Translations under genes and position numbers: made by a program | From: Anastatus disparis | Taxonomy: Eukaryota; Arthropoda; Insecta; Hymenoptera; Eupelmidae | Direction of reading: 5' to 3' | DNA length: 64,000 nt | Assembly (NCBI GenBank): GCA_017163975.1 | Contig: JAFFSR010000034.1 | Coordinates: 682,001 to 746,000 of the forward strand | Notes under the pieces: generated by a model | Databases searched by the model: none | Seen by the model: only the letters and a program-made list of their open reading frames with translations | What the model was told of the DNA's origin: nothing | Shown here: one piece after another, positions 33,420 to 45,452 of the stretch | How positions within the stretch are numbered: position 1 is the stretch's first letter | Layout: every line of letters begins with the position of its first letter

Positions 33420-34640
33420 TATATTAATGTTCAGGAGAGGTTATGAGTAACTTGTTCTGAAGATTCCTTGTAAGCTTTTTATAAGCTAATCAAAAGTTTC
33501 AGGAAGATTACTTTGGAATCTTTCATGGAAGCTTTGCGGAAGATTTAAGAAAGCTTAAGCGAATTATTTCGATAGCAGTAAATGGAACATTACAAAGAAG
33601 CTTTCAGCAAGCTTCTGGAAAGATTAAATGAAATATTACAAGAATGTTATTAGGAAGATTACTTTATATCTTGCAGAAAGCTTACAGTAACGTTTTGTAA
33701 ACAATTCTAGCTAAACCTCCTGCAGCCTTCCACAGAATATTACACAAAGAATATATTAATTTTCAGAGGAGGTTACGAGTAATTCGTTTGGAAGATTCCT
33801 TGTGAGTTTTTTGTAAGCTAATTAATAGTAGACCGGTTCTGCTGTCCTTGGCTATTGAGTTTTTTGTTATTTATTTAAGTATTAATAGCTGCATCTGAAA
33901 ATCAAGTGTTGAATGCAATAGATATTATTATCATCAATATTTGCACACAAAGGAAAAGAATTATATTGCATTTTTTTGAGAAAAGTTAACTACGTGTAAA
34001 TACTATAAACATAACCTGTTACTACAGCATTTCCTACTTTTTTCAGAAACAATGAAATATAATTTTTTCTCCTTCTGTTTTAATATTTATAATAATAATG
34101 TCCATTACGATCAACTTGCAGATACAACCATTATTAGTTGAGTAAATAACATTAAAACACTTAATTAGAAAAGGAGAAAAAATCCGGGCTGCTCTTCAAA
34201 GTTTCAGAAAGATTACATTGCAATCTTTCATAGAAGCTTCTCTTAATATTCATAAAGTACGCCAACTTCTATGGATGCTTACCGTTTTCTTCCATGGAAG
34301 CTTCTTACAATCTTATATTGAATTTTTCTGAAAACTAAATACGTAAGTCATTTAACGCTTCTAGGAAGCATTCATGGAAGCTTGCATAGAAGCTTCTTGC
34401 AATTTTTCGTGGAAGCTTTCGTATTTTTCTAACCTCACGGCAATCTCTCCTGAGTGCTTCTCGTAATATTCATAAAGGCTTTTATACTGGATTCCATGGA
34501 AGCTTTTTAGAATCTTCCATTGAACGTTTCTGAAAGCAAAGTGCGCGGAACATTTGACACTTCCTGGAAGTTTTCACGGAAGCTTCCTAGAAGTTTCCGG
34601 AACTTTTGTGGAAGCTTCCCGGAAGTTTTTGTGCTATGTG
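33420..34640. repeat. GAAGCTTCC-rich tandem repeat
   Basis: Repeated phrases GAAGCTTCC, GGAAGATTACTTT and CTCCTGCAGCCTTCCACAGAATATTACA; the unit is about 335 bp near the BEL insertion and more degenerate toward 34640. The self-complementary GGAAGCTTCC motif is frequent. The 64-codon frame at 34554-34748 is a by-product. Confidence 0.7.
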
Positions 34641-34843
34641 GGACATGATTGGACTTTACAAATCAATAAAAAAAACAAAAAATTATTATATCACTTCAAA
34701 TTCAAAATCATATTAAAAAAAAAGGATAGAATATGGGATAGAGAATAGAAGATGTGATAATAAAAATAAGTATAACATTTTTTATTTATTTGAGTAAATA
34801 CGCAAAAGAAATGTATATTATTTGTTCCAAAAATAAAATGCAG

Positions 34844-34894
<51 letters not shown>

Positions 34895-36670
34895 AAATTA
34901 TCACGACTAAATAATATACAGATTAAAAAACATTAATCACACCATTAAATAAATTAGAAACAATTTGCAGAAAATAAAAACTATCCTAGCTGCAGGTGAT
35001 AAAAATCATGGTTTTATCAGAAATTCATTTTTTTTTAAAATAAGTTTTCGATGAACCAAAACAATATCAAAAAGAACTGCAAAATACATTAGATGAATTT
35101 TCACCAATACGCGAAACTATAATTTATCCCAGCTATGAGGGGATATGAATATCATGGTGTTAACTAAGATTTGTATTTTATAATTTTTTAAACAGTATTT
35201 TGATGAATGGAAAAGTAAATGGATATTCAAAAACAAATAAAATTACTTAAGACAGATTGTTTGCCTATACGCCGGAATGAAAGATACCATAGTTATAGCG
35301 GATAAAATTCATGCCTAAAAAGAAATTTCGTATTTTTATTTTGTTTTAACAAAATTTTTATTCATCTACTTTCGATAGACTAATGAAAATCAAGGAGCAC
35401 TCTAATTTATTTAATGGCGTGATTTATTTTCACAATCTGTACATTATTTTTTATTTTTTATTGTAAATTGTTATTATTATTCCGCTTGTTATGGTCAAGT
35501 TCGCGAATTTCCTTTGGGGTGGATTGAAGGGTGCTTTTATATTTAAACCAAATTTGTATATTTTTATTATCATGGTATGATACATTGCTTTATTTCATAT
35601 GGAATAAATATTTAGTTTTACTGTAACCAAAAATTAGTGCCTCGACCATCAAGTAAATTAAACTTTCATGTTATAAAAAAAAATGATGAACTGTAATACG
35701 AACAAAGTTATGAATATTTTAACTCAAAAAATGCTTAAAGGTGAACATTTGGTCAAAAATAGTTAATTGGACTAACACTTATTATTTGATAATTTCATTT
35801 TTTTTATACAATGTACATATTTTACCAAATAAATATTCAGTTTTTATTTCTAACCTGCATCTGATTATAATTAATTTTTTTTCAATTAAACATTATCAAC
35901 TCTTATTCTACATAAATGTTTTATCATTGCAATACGTATTTATTGACTCATTTATAAATACTATACAATCATGATAGAAATACTTATATTTTGGCACAAG
36001 TGAATTTTTTTTCATAATATTTCATTCATTCATTGAGTTTTAAACTATTTTTCAAATTATAAGTCTATAACTTATCAGGCATTTAGTTAAACATCGAATT
36101 CAAAAATTAACTTGAACAGAAAGACAGACAAGGAGAAAGTCAAGTTTATAACAAAAACATAGTAAAAAACTTATTAATAAAAATTAGAAGCATACCTTTA
36201 AAAACTATAAAGAAATAATTGTAAATATTTATTCGTATATCGAGTTGCATTGTATACCATATTAAAAGAACTATGATAAGAAATAATTACTGTGCTAAAT
36301 TGTTAAAATTTTTTAAGTTCTGAACATTTGTTATTATTTGAAAGGAGGCTTTATACTGTTTTAGTATATAAGTATTTAAATTATCCGTATTTATATAAAT
36401 AAATTAACAACATTAAAGCCGTCTCAAAAACTAAGTACTAATAAATCCTCAATCTTTTATGCTGTAATAATATTTAAGAAATGTATGAAATAAATTGTTT
36501 AAAAAAAACAGAACTAGTACTGTACTATAAGTATTTATCATTTAATGAGTATTAATTTTTCTAAATTATAATTAATAAAATATTACTGATTAAAAATTGT
36601 TTATTATCAATTTAAAATTTATCATTCACAACTTTTTAGAAATTAAAGAAATGAAAGTTAATGTACTTAC
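34641..36670. other. AT-rich spacer with (TA)n at 34850-34891
   Basis: A perfect TA run lies at 34850-34891. The rest is AT-rich with no convincing exon; the 77-codon frame at 35741-35974 is hydrophobic by composition only. If the two BEN-like exon groups are one gene, this lies in its large intron. Confidence 0.45.
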
Positions 36671-37062
36671 TGAAGAAATAATACAGGTTTCGCTAGAATT
36701 TTCAAAACTGGATTCACTTGATGAAACCCGTTTAGGAAATTTAAATCTTTTATTATTATTATTGGCATTGAATAATGCATCTTGTTCGCTTTCTGAAATA
36801 AAATATAGATTTTTATAATTTATAAAACAATAATTGTACATTAATAAGTGTACATACCTCCAAGACTTTGTATAAATGCTGAATATAATTTACAGCATTT
36901 ACTTTTTGTAAAACAGTTATTTCCACATGAGCGCCAATATACATAATATTTATGTCCCTGAACAAAATCATTAAAATCGTGAGGAGTTATGGCTTTCTCA
37001 TCATCTTTTTGGAAAAATATGTCTCCGATCTTGTGACAATACTTTTTTAATTTATCGTCCAT
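36671..37062 (-). CDS. Two spliced exons, probable 5' part of the BEN-like gene
   Basis: Minus exons 37062-36858 (ATG, 68 codons + 1 base) and 36792-36671 (122 bases) join as G|AA in one frame, with GTATGT and GTAAGT donors and a TTTCAG acceptor. Codon 1 follows an in-frame TGA 15 bases upstream (37075-37077). The protein begins MDDKLKKYCHK; HKYYVYWRSCGNNCFTKSKCCKLYSAFIQSLG resembles the short N-terminal module I recall in multicopy insect BEN-domain proteins, and a Ser/Asn-rich linker follows. The last donor is phase 0, and the first BEN-like exon at 23879 also starts in phase 0 on the same strand, so they may be one gene separated by a 12.8 kb intron. Promoter and 5' UTR are not identified. 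Confidence 0.55.
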
Positions 37063-37269
37063 ATATCGGACTCAATCTTTTTTGGTGCAATCATATACCA
37101 CAAGAGGATTCTTATGTGCTTAGTGCTGGTGGCTACATCCCTTGGATGACCTGTATATTAGCATCTTTGCCCATCTATATGATATCTAATGGTAACTTCT
37201 CCAGTTAAGGCGCTTTTCCACTATTATCTTCTGCTCTCTCTAATCACAGTCAAACGAATCTTACTCTGT

Positions 37270-38200
37270 ACAAATTAAGCCACTTTTCCACTTACAATAA
37301 CTGAAACTTGGAAGCAACTCAGAGTGCATTTATTAAGCTGCTTTTCCACTTACAACAACTGAAACTTGGAAACAACTCAGAGTGCATTTATCAAGCTGCT
37401 TTTCCACTTACAACAACTGAAACTTAGAAGCAACTCACAAGGAGAGTGCATTGAATTTGGGTCTCGGATTTTCTTTTAGCTTTGGGATCTTTTTCCTTAC
37501 ATAAAATCATGAAAAAAGCCGAATCCATTCGGTCCAACGCTCGTTTTTTTCCGAGTTATGAACAGTTTTGTCTATCTTGTTAAAAAAATTGCATCTGCTT
37601 TATGATTTTACAGTTTTCGAACTACTTATTCTAGAAGGTTTTTACTGATCGCATATTGAAGTTAAGATAAAAACCTTTCGATTAAAAAAAAAAACGTGTC
37701 CAAAAAGCTCAAGTGTTAAAAAGTTATGGACGAATGAAAATAGCACAAATATTTTGCTCAAAAAATGCATAGAAAATAAATGCAACATTTTAGTCAGAAA
37801 TTCATTTCAATTTTCATTCCTTCATAAGTTTTTAACAACTTGAGCTTTTTAGACACGTTTTTTTTTCAATCGAAAGGTTTTAATCTCAACTTTAATATGC
37901 AATCAGTAAAAACCTTATAGAATAAGTAGTTCGAAAACTGTAAAATTATAAAGCAGATGCAATTTTTTCAACAAAACAGACAAAACTGCTTATAACTTGG
38001 AAAAAATCGAGCGTTGGACCGAATGGACGCGGCTTTTTTCATGATTTTATGTAAGAAAAAAGATCCCAAAGCTAGAAGAAAATCCAAGACCCAAATGCAA
38101 TGCACTCTCCTTGTCAGAGTGCATTTATTAAGCTGCTTTTCCATTTACAACTACTGAAACTTAGAAGCAACTCAGAGTGCATTTATTAAGCTGCTTATCT
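37270..38200. repeat. ~59-bp tandem repeat, interrupted by a palindrome
   Basis: Unit: TTAAGCTGCTTTTCCACTTACAACAACTGAAACTT-GAAGCAACTCAGAGTGCATT (first 20 bases are diagnostic). Three copies occur left of the 37438-38113 element and two right of it. The intact unit junction CAACTCAGAGTGC gives the empty site for that element. Confidence 0.85.
37438..38113. mobile_element. 676-bp palindromic element (CAAGGAGAG ends)
   Basis: Arms of about 320 bp, nearly perfect inverses, CAAGGAGAGTGCATTG...CAATGCACTCTCCTTG. TCA flanks both sides (37435-37437 and 38114-38116), and the uninterrupted repeat unit has a single TCA. The sub-terminal CCATTCGGTCCAACGCTCG is shared with 18921-20867. No ORF. It is a third member of the C(T/A)AGGAGAG family. 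Confidence 0.9.
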
Positions 38201-38293
38201 ACTTTTAAATATACAAATGGCACCAAATTTAAAATTTAAAATTTTAAATTTAAGATTCGTTTTAATTAAGCTATTTCTATCTTGGAGGTCACT

Positions 38294-39523
38294 ATGTCCA
38301 ATTAGTGTGGTCTCTGTTTTAAAAACTTTAGTACTGCATCTAAGCCTCAGCTTTATGGTCGCTGTGGTAAGACCTATCACAGCTCTTGTACCAAATTGCT
38401 CTTAGTCAGAGATAATAACAACCAACAAGTGAAGGTATGTAACTTTTGCATAGCAGCTGCGAATCCAGATTGCAACCGATCACGTTCTAGTTCTGTGGGT
38501 TCTATGAGTGATGTCTCAACTCCTCTGTCTCTGTCGCGTACTCCAACTCCGACACTATCGGCGCTACAAACAAATGAACTTTTGTCTTCTATATTGAAGA
38601 AGATGGAGAAATTAGATAAGCTGGATGCTGTGGATACCAAGATCAACAATATTGGCACTCAACTATTGACACTGGATGGGAGATTTACAAGTTTGGAGAC
38701 ACGAGTGGATGGTATTGCTGTGGCATGTGAGGAACGTTGTGGAGCAACTGAGGCAAGACTTGACAAAATTTGTCAGGATTATCGGGAGCTTAAGGCGAAG
38801 CTAGAGGAATCTCTCTCTGTTGTGCCTGATCAGGCTGACCCTATGGTTGCTAAACTACAGGAATTGGACAAGCTCAATAAATCTTTACGGCAACAATGTG
38901 ATGTTTTGGCGGCTGGCCAGCAGCGTCTTGAGCGTGCATCAGACTTGGTGTTTGGAGGCTTGGTTCCTAATGAATTCAATGATCTGAAGAGCGGTGTCTT
39001 TGCTGTATTGGCTTCTCTTAATTCTGGTTTTGTTCTCAATGACATTCTTTCGGTTCGACCTTTGTCGCGACCTGCTACAGCTCGTAGTACTGATGATAGT
39101 ACTGCTCCTTCTGCAACAACATCTCAAGGTGGTCCTCCGCTGCTTACGACACCGCTGCTCGTCACCATGAAAAGTGCCCCGTTGGCGCGATCTGTCATCG
39201 GAGCAAAAATCAGGATGGGTAGCCTTCATACCTCAAAGATCAGGAGTGACCTTTTGCATGGAACTATATATGTGGAAATACTTACTCCTTCCTTGATCAA
39301 TATCAATGAATATCTGCCACACTCATTGCACCAACTGAAGTTGAGAGTGCTCAGGAAGGCCAAAGATAAGAGGTACAACTTCCTTACATTTGTACGTGAT
39401 GGTAAGATCTTCGTCAGAAAGAAGAAGGAGGATGTAACCATTCGTATTGCATCGGATGACGACCTGGATGCTTTTTTAGCGAAGCTCTCATTGATATCAG
39501 CCAACGACGATGTAGCCACTTAA
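38294..39523 (+). pseudogene. Non-LTR ORF1 with PHD-like zinc finger
   Basis: ATG 38294 is followed by a TAG at codon 4 (38303-38305), then an open frame to TAA 39521-39523. Residues ~5-50 hold CGLC...YGRCGKTYHSSC...CNFC, a C4HC3 PHD-type finger as in CR1-clade ORF1s. Then come a Ser/Thr/Pro-rich linker, a predicted coiled coil (about residues 90-200: KKMEKLDKLDAVDTKINNIG and onward) and a basic C-terminal domain (LHQLKLRVLRKAKDKRYNFL, FVRKKKEDVTIRI). It likely binds element RNA. Downstream translation could restart at Met codons, but without the finger. ORF2 is in another frame. Confidence 0.75.
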
Positions 39524-39589
39524 CATCTGACACTGGGGTAAGCTCATTCTCTCTTCCTTCTCACTCTAACACACTTCTTCCTTCTAACA

Positions 39590-40503
39590 ATACTATTTCA
39601 TCGGTCATACATGATCATTTCACTACTAAGGATGGTCTCAGAGTTTGTCATTTCAATGCCAACTCTATTAGAGCGCACATTGAGATGATTAGACTCTTTT
39701 TGGCTTCTCGCCCTTATTTCCACGTAATAGCTGTTACTGAGACCAAACTGGGCCAGATAGTTTGTGATTCTTTGATTGCTCTTGATGGGTATGTGCTTTA
39801 TAGACAGGATCGTAACACTAGGGGAGGTGGTGTTGCTTTATTTGTACACTGCTCTCTCACTTCTGTGCGTCTCTGTTCATCCTCTGGAAGCTGGAGTGGT
39901 AAGCCTGGTTTACCTGAGTATCTCTTCTGTGAGGTCAACTCATCTGACTTGGCTTCACCCATTTTCGTTGGTGTTGTTTATAGACCACCTCACGCTCCAT
40001 TTTTGGCCAACACAGACTTTATTCCTGATTTGACCACTCATATTCACAATTATAGTATTAAGGTAGTTTTGGGAGATTTCAACACTAATTTGTGTTCTGA
40101 ATCTGATGATCCTGTGTTCCTTAAGAGCCTTCTTAAGGAAAATTCACTTTTTTCAATGCCTTATGGACCTACGCATCATACTTATTCCTCTGATACCTGG
40201 CTCGACTTGTGCCTTGTCGATGCCAATGACTTACTGCTTGACTATTGGAAGACTGATGTACCATTTATTGATGGACATGACTTTATTGCTGCGACTGTGA
40301 AGTCGTCTCTCTCTAGGCCTACACTTAATAATTTTACTTATCATGATTATAAAGCGGTTGATGAAACTGCTCTTCTTGATTATTTTCGATCGCTAAATTG
40401 TGCTATGCGTAACGGTGACTCTTCTCTTTTGGCTCGCCTTGAATGTCTTTACACTCATCTTAATGAGGCTATCTCACGGTTTGTGCCTGTTAGGCGTGTT
40501 TGA
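39590..40503 (+). pseudogene. Non-LTR ORF2: AP endonuclease domain
   Basis: The first available ATG is 39685, but conserved endonuclease sequence (GLRVCHFNANSI, the N-terminal Asn motif) starts earlier in the same frame without an ATG; translation may start otherwise or the start is lost. Visible motifs: IAVTETKL (catalytic Glu), YRQDRNTRGGGVALFV, VYRPPH, VLGDFN and DLCLVD. The domain nicks target DNA to prime reverse transcription. Ends at TGA 40501-40503, after which the same frame continues. Confidence 0.85.
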
Positions 40504-42477
40504 CAGAGCAAGAGTCATCGTCCGTGGTTTACCTCTGAGCATCACCGCTTAATCTCTGAGAGAGATAGACTTTACAGACGCTTCAAACGTACTAGGCTGC
40601 GTGCTGATCTTATATGTTATAGAGATGCTCGAGATCGGGCTCATTCATGCATTGAATCAGCTAAATTACTGTATTACCACGACAGACTATCTAAGATTAC
40701 TGACGCAAGACAGATCTGGAAAGAATTCAAGAACCTGGGCGTATGTTCCAGCAGTAGTGACTCTCGTCATTCTTTTTCAATTAATGATTTGAATCGGTAT
40801 TTTGGTGGCGTTGCGTTTGATCCTCTGGTCCCCTCCATTTCTGATTACATGAATACACTTGCTCTAGATGAACCACTTAAACCCATGTTTAAGTTTAATC
40901 CAGTTACTTTGGAGGAGGTATGGATGGCTGTCTGTCATTCAGCTTCACAGGCCAGAGGGTTTGATGCTGTTCCTCAATCTTTCGTCCGTGCGGCATTTCC
41001 GGTCATTGGGCCTTTGTTATGTCGCATTTATAACGACTCATTGCGTGAGTCCTTATTTCCTTCATACTGAAAGATCTCACTGGTTACTACAATAAACAAA
41101 ATCTCCTCTCCTCAAGCTTTTGGTGACATTAGGCCAATTTCTTTATTATCTTTTATGTCCAAGGTTCTTCAACGTCTAGTCCATGATCAACTCTACAATT
41201 ACTTGTCTACGTGACAGCTACTGGACCCTTATCAGACTGGATTTCGAACTGGACATAGTACTCAGACCGCACTACTGAAGCTAACTGAGGACATTAGACG
41301 CAATATGGACAGACGCTACGTGACGTTACTGTTGCTATTTGATATCAGCAAGGCATTTGATACGGTATGCCATGTCTCTCTGTTTAGAAAAATGTCTTCT
41401 CTTGACATCTCGCATTCAGTTGTGCAATGGTTTGCGTCTTATCTCTCTGAGAGACAGCAGGCTGTTATTGATGCAGATGGTAATGCATCTGACTATGTAA
41501 CATTAAATACTGGTGTTCCTCAGGGCTCCGTTCTTGGTCCACTGTTGTTTTCTATATACATCAATGATGTGGCTGCTGACTTCCATGCCGATGTGCAGCA
41601 TCTTATCTATGCTGATGATCTTCAGGTGTACATTCACTTCCCAATTGCTAAGTTAGCTTTTGTTACTGCTCTCATGAGTGATCAAGCTGTCAGTATTGTT
41701 AACTGGGCGACAAACAATCATCTAAAATTAAATGTGAACAAAACAAAAGCTATTATTATTGGATCTTATTTCTATGTCAATATGCTGCCCTCATTACACA
41801 TCACTGGTGTTCCAATAAACGGTGATCTTATTAAGTTTGAATCTTCTGTTCGTAGTCTTGGTGTATGGCTCGATAGTAAGTTGAACTGGAAGGATCAAAT
41901 TGCGCATGTGTGCAGCAAAAGCCACTTATTGCTCTATAGATTAAATTTCTTTTGAAAAAGTACCACCATTGCACTACGTAAGCATCTTATCCGTTCCTTG
42001 CTGTTTCCTTTACTTGATTACTGCTGTTTGGTCTATATTGACCTTTCTGCTGAACTCGATCTGAGGCTTCAAAGGGTTGTAAACTCTGGTATTCGTTACA
42101 TCTATGGTGTAAGTAGGCGCGAGCACATCTCTGTTTATAGGTCCTCTCTAGGCTGGTTATCCCCTTTGGGTAGAAGAAACTACTTCACTACTACCTTCTT
42201 ATACAAAATGTTTTTGTCATGCTCACCTTTATATCTTCATTCTAGATATTTGTGGAGCCGGCCTGTGAGGACACTGAGGGGTGATGTGAGACCGTTAACC
42301 ATTCCTTTTTCATTTACCGAGTATCACCAAAGATCATTCCTGGTTGTGTCATCGCAACTATGGAACGGTCTACCATCATCATTAAGAGACTCTTCATCAT
42401 TGGCATTATTTAAGGCATCAACATATTCGCACTACCTTTCCCTTGAGAATGAGCCTCTGCTCCGAGCTAGGCTTTAA
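40504..42477 (+). pseudogene. Non-LTR ORF2: reverse transcriptase and C-terminus
   Basis: Same frame as the endonuclease, broken by TGA at 41068, 41212 and 41953, ending at TAA 42475-42477. RT motifs: DIRPISLLS, LLLLFDISKAFDTVCH (catalytic Asp), GVPQGSVLGPLLFSIYIND, LIYADDLQVY (YADD) and SLGVWLDSKLNWKDQI. The C-terminal part (RYIYGVSRREHISVYR, LGWLSPLGRRNYF, LWNGLPSSLR) is homologous to the fragment at 5518-5946. TGA 41068 sits where the family has Trp (SYW-K), the others where Arg is likely. Confidence 0.9.
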
Positions 42478-42528
42478 TTATTTTTAATTACTTTATCTTT
42501 GTTTTAATTATATTTTTACTTAGTATCT

Positions 42529-42535
<7 letters not shown>

Positions 42536-42559
<24 letters not shown>
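42536..42559. repeat. (TA)n microsatellite
   Basis: About 12 TA units in the 3' UTR of the non-LTR element. Confidence 0.85.
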
Positions 42560-42639
42560 CTTACGAATTTGTATTATTTTTGTTGTACAACATAATGTAC
42601 AGTTAATAAATTTAAATATCTATCTGTCTATCTTCAAGC

Positions 42640-42900
<261 letters not shown>

Positions 42901-43549
42901 CTAACTCTTTTCCGCTCAATTTAAATGTACTTTGCATAAATTTCGCGATGAAATATGCGTAAGTTATGACTAAAATGTGAACTCTCCACTCTAATATCCT
43001 TTGATTGCACGCGCCGTCTCCTCATTTTAAATGTGACGCGAACAAACACGGCCATCCAAATTCATGCTGCAAATTTCGTAAACACATTTACGTACCGAGA
43101 ACGTCTTTTTTATTTTCTTATCTTCTTTGAAGAAGGAAGAGGAATTATTATTACACGACTTTTTACACGATTTTCTTAAGCTTGCTTTCACGTCTGTCTG
43201 TCTGTAATCAAATCTTGCACGCTTGATTTGAGGCACTTTTTGTCGATGGGAATTTCTTAAATTCGGCACAGACCTTGGTTTCCGATGACAATACAATAAT
43301 CCGTTGTCCAGATCGGCGGTGACGGGTATGCAAAGTCATCTCAGAGGAAATACAAGTGGGGAGGCTTTCTCTGGGTCGAGGTGAGTTTATCATGGTTTTG
43401 AGAGAGATATAGGGAGAAAGAGGGGAAGGATAGAGTAATGTAAGGGAAAGAAGGTGTTAGCGGAGGGGTATAGAGGAGGGAGGAGATTGTAGAGAGGATA
43501 TAGGGCATAAGGTATATGATGTGTTGGGGATATGGGATAGGGGAGTGTA
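42901..43549. other. Spacer, AG-rich 43390-43550, no gene seen
   Basis: 43027-43393 has two overlapping short minus frames without motifs. 43390-43550 is GGGA/GATA-rich low-complexity sequence. Confidence 0.35.
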
Positions 43550-43553
43550 TTAA

Positions 43554-43852
43554 CCCTTTCAGAACGGAATTATTATTTCATCATGAAAAGTTCTGATAAC
43601 CATTAAGCGATGATAAGTGTTCATTTATTAAGCAATTTTTGCGATAAAAAAAATTTTTTTTTTTTTTCATTTCAAGTTTTCTCAGTTTCTATCAAAGATA
43701 TAATAACTTAGGCCCTCAGTTCGAGATCGGAAATAGTCAACTTCAATCTAATACACATATTTTTTTTACAAAATTTGAAGCCACTTTTGCACAATTTCAA
43801 AAAAACCAAAAAATGTCAATGTACATTGTAATGTACATTGGTTCTGAAAGGG
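43554..43852. mobile_element. 299-bp TTAA-flanked MITE (piggyBac-like)
   Basis: Perfect TIR CCCTTTCAGAAC / GTTCTGAAAGGG, flanked by TTAA at 43550-43553 and 43853-43856. The interrupted GA-rich low-complexity sequence resumes right after it. CCCT ends plus TTAA are the piggyBac signature. No ORF. Confidence 0.9.
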
Positions 43853-44070
43853 TTAATAGAAGATATGGGACAGGGGAGGGAGTTGTAAAAAGGAGATGGA
43901 GGAATTAGTTTTATAAATTATTTTTAAACGTTGAAAAAAGAATCATAAATAAAAATTAGGAATCAATAAAAAGTTAAAAAATTATTAAATATAAGCTTTT
44001 AAAAAAAATTATCTATAAAAAATTCAATATTAACTAAAAAGTTAAAATTAAAAATTAAAAAAAAATTTCA

Positions 44071-44457
44071 AAAACATACTTTTTAAAAAAACAATAATGT
44101 AAAATATGCACTAAAAAGTATAAAATAAATTAATTAACTTCCTTAAAATTACTTTTATGCAGTTCATTGCAATAATTAAGAGAAAATTTTACAACAAAAA
44201 TTTAAATAGAAAAGTGTGGGTGCTAATTTACAGTAAATCTAATAATCATTTCAATACTAGCTTTAATAATTTCTTGAAAAGAAGATTTTTAAAAAAATGT
44301 CAGCCCCCACACTTTTTTTTAAAATTTTTGTTGTTAAAGTTTCTCTTAATTATTACAATGAACTGTATAAAAGTAATTTTAAGGAAGTTTAATAATTTAT
44401 TCTATACTTTTTAGTGCATTTTCTCCATTATTGTATTTTTGAAAAGCGTGTTTTTAA
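44071..44457. mobile_element. ~390-bp palindrome
   Basis: Arms of roughly 150 bp are inverse copies: ACAATAATG-...ATGCACTAAAAAGTATA...TTCCTTAAAATTACTTTTAT-CAGTTCATTG-AATAATTAAGAGAAA and its reverse complement to 44457. The centre is at about 44260. The ends are A/T-rich and fuzzy, and no target duplication could be set. The 85-codon frame at 44157-44414 is incidental. Confidence 0.7.
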
Positions 44458-44562
44458 ATTGTTTTTTTTTATAATTAAATTGAGTCATAAAGTTAAAAAA
44501 TAAAAATATAAATACATATGTATTACGTGCAAATATTTATGTTTCTGATCTTTTTAAAATGT

Positions 44563-44759
44563 AGTAGAGCTCGGTGGCGTAGTGGTTAAGGTGCGAGACT
44601 CGTATTATCATTGGCGCGAAATCGATTCCCCGTCTGGTCGGCTTTGCACTGGCACTGTCGTGGGTTGTCATCACTTTAAATAATGTCAATTGTGTTGTCT
44701 TAAATGTTTAAGGTCGAATGTAAAAGGTCAGAAGATGCTTTTAAATCAATTAAAAAAAA
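44563..44759 (+). mobile_element. tRNA-derived SINE
   Basis: Pol III A box TGGCGTAGTGG at 44575-44585 and B box GAAATCGATTCC at about 44618-44629, about 35 bp apart as in tRNA genes. A ~110-bp non-tRNA body and an A-rich tail follow. The 7-bp target duplication AAAATGT is at 44556-44562 and 44760-44766. The opposite palindrome arm near 46125 lacks the insertion, confirming the borders. The head is too diverged to name its tRNA. Confidence 0.85.
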
Positions 44760-45452
44760 AAAATGTTTGAAGCTTGAATTATTATTCTATTAAACTATTA
44801 TTTTTTAACTTCTTAATGTTTTTTCAATTAAAAGTTAACATTAAAGTAAATTAAACCAGTGGGAGGTGGGCGAAGATCATATTTTTTTTTATTATGACAA
44901 AGAAATATAAATTTAAAAAATCATTGATAAATATAAAATTATGTTAAAAATAATAAATTTGAAAAAATGAATATAAATATATTTTGCTAATTAATTGTTA
45001 AATAAACCATTGAAAATTATTATTATCGTAAAACAGCAATTTTTAAGAAAAATTAACGAATATAAAATTATTAATGAATCTAGTGAACTTCGAAACTATT
45101 AATAATCAATTTTGAACTCAAAATTTAATTATTTGAAACAGCCGGGGGTAGATGAGCATGTGTCATTTCACGCTGGAGATATCTCGAAGTAATCTAGTGC
45201 GTAAAGTTCGCGCTTTTCCTTCTGAGTTTACGAGTAAAAAAAAAACGTTATAAAAAATATTGTAAAAATAAAAAAAATTATTTAAAAGTGGTCCTAACCT
45301 AACTCGCATACTCAAAAGAAAAAGCGCGAACGTTACGCACTAGACCAAAGCTACTTCGATATATTCCTGGTATGACATGATACATGCTCATCTGGCTCCC
45401 AGCTGTTTAGAATTGAAAAGTAATTATTAATAGTTTAAAAGTTTTAAAAATT

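Noticed and set aside
38294..42477. Reassignment of TGA to a sense codon
   Set aside because: TGA stands for Trp at 41068 but most likely Arg at 40501, 41212 and 41953, and the BEL element also has TAA stops. No single reassignment fits, so decay or trans-mobilisation is simpler.
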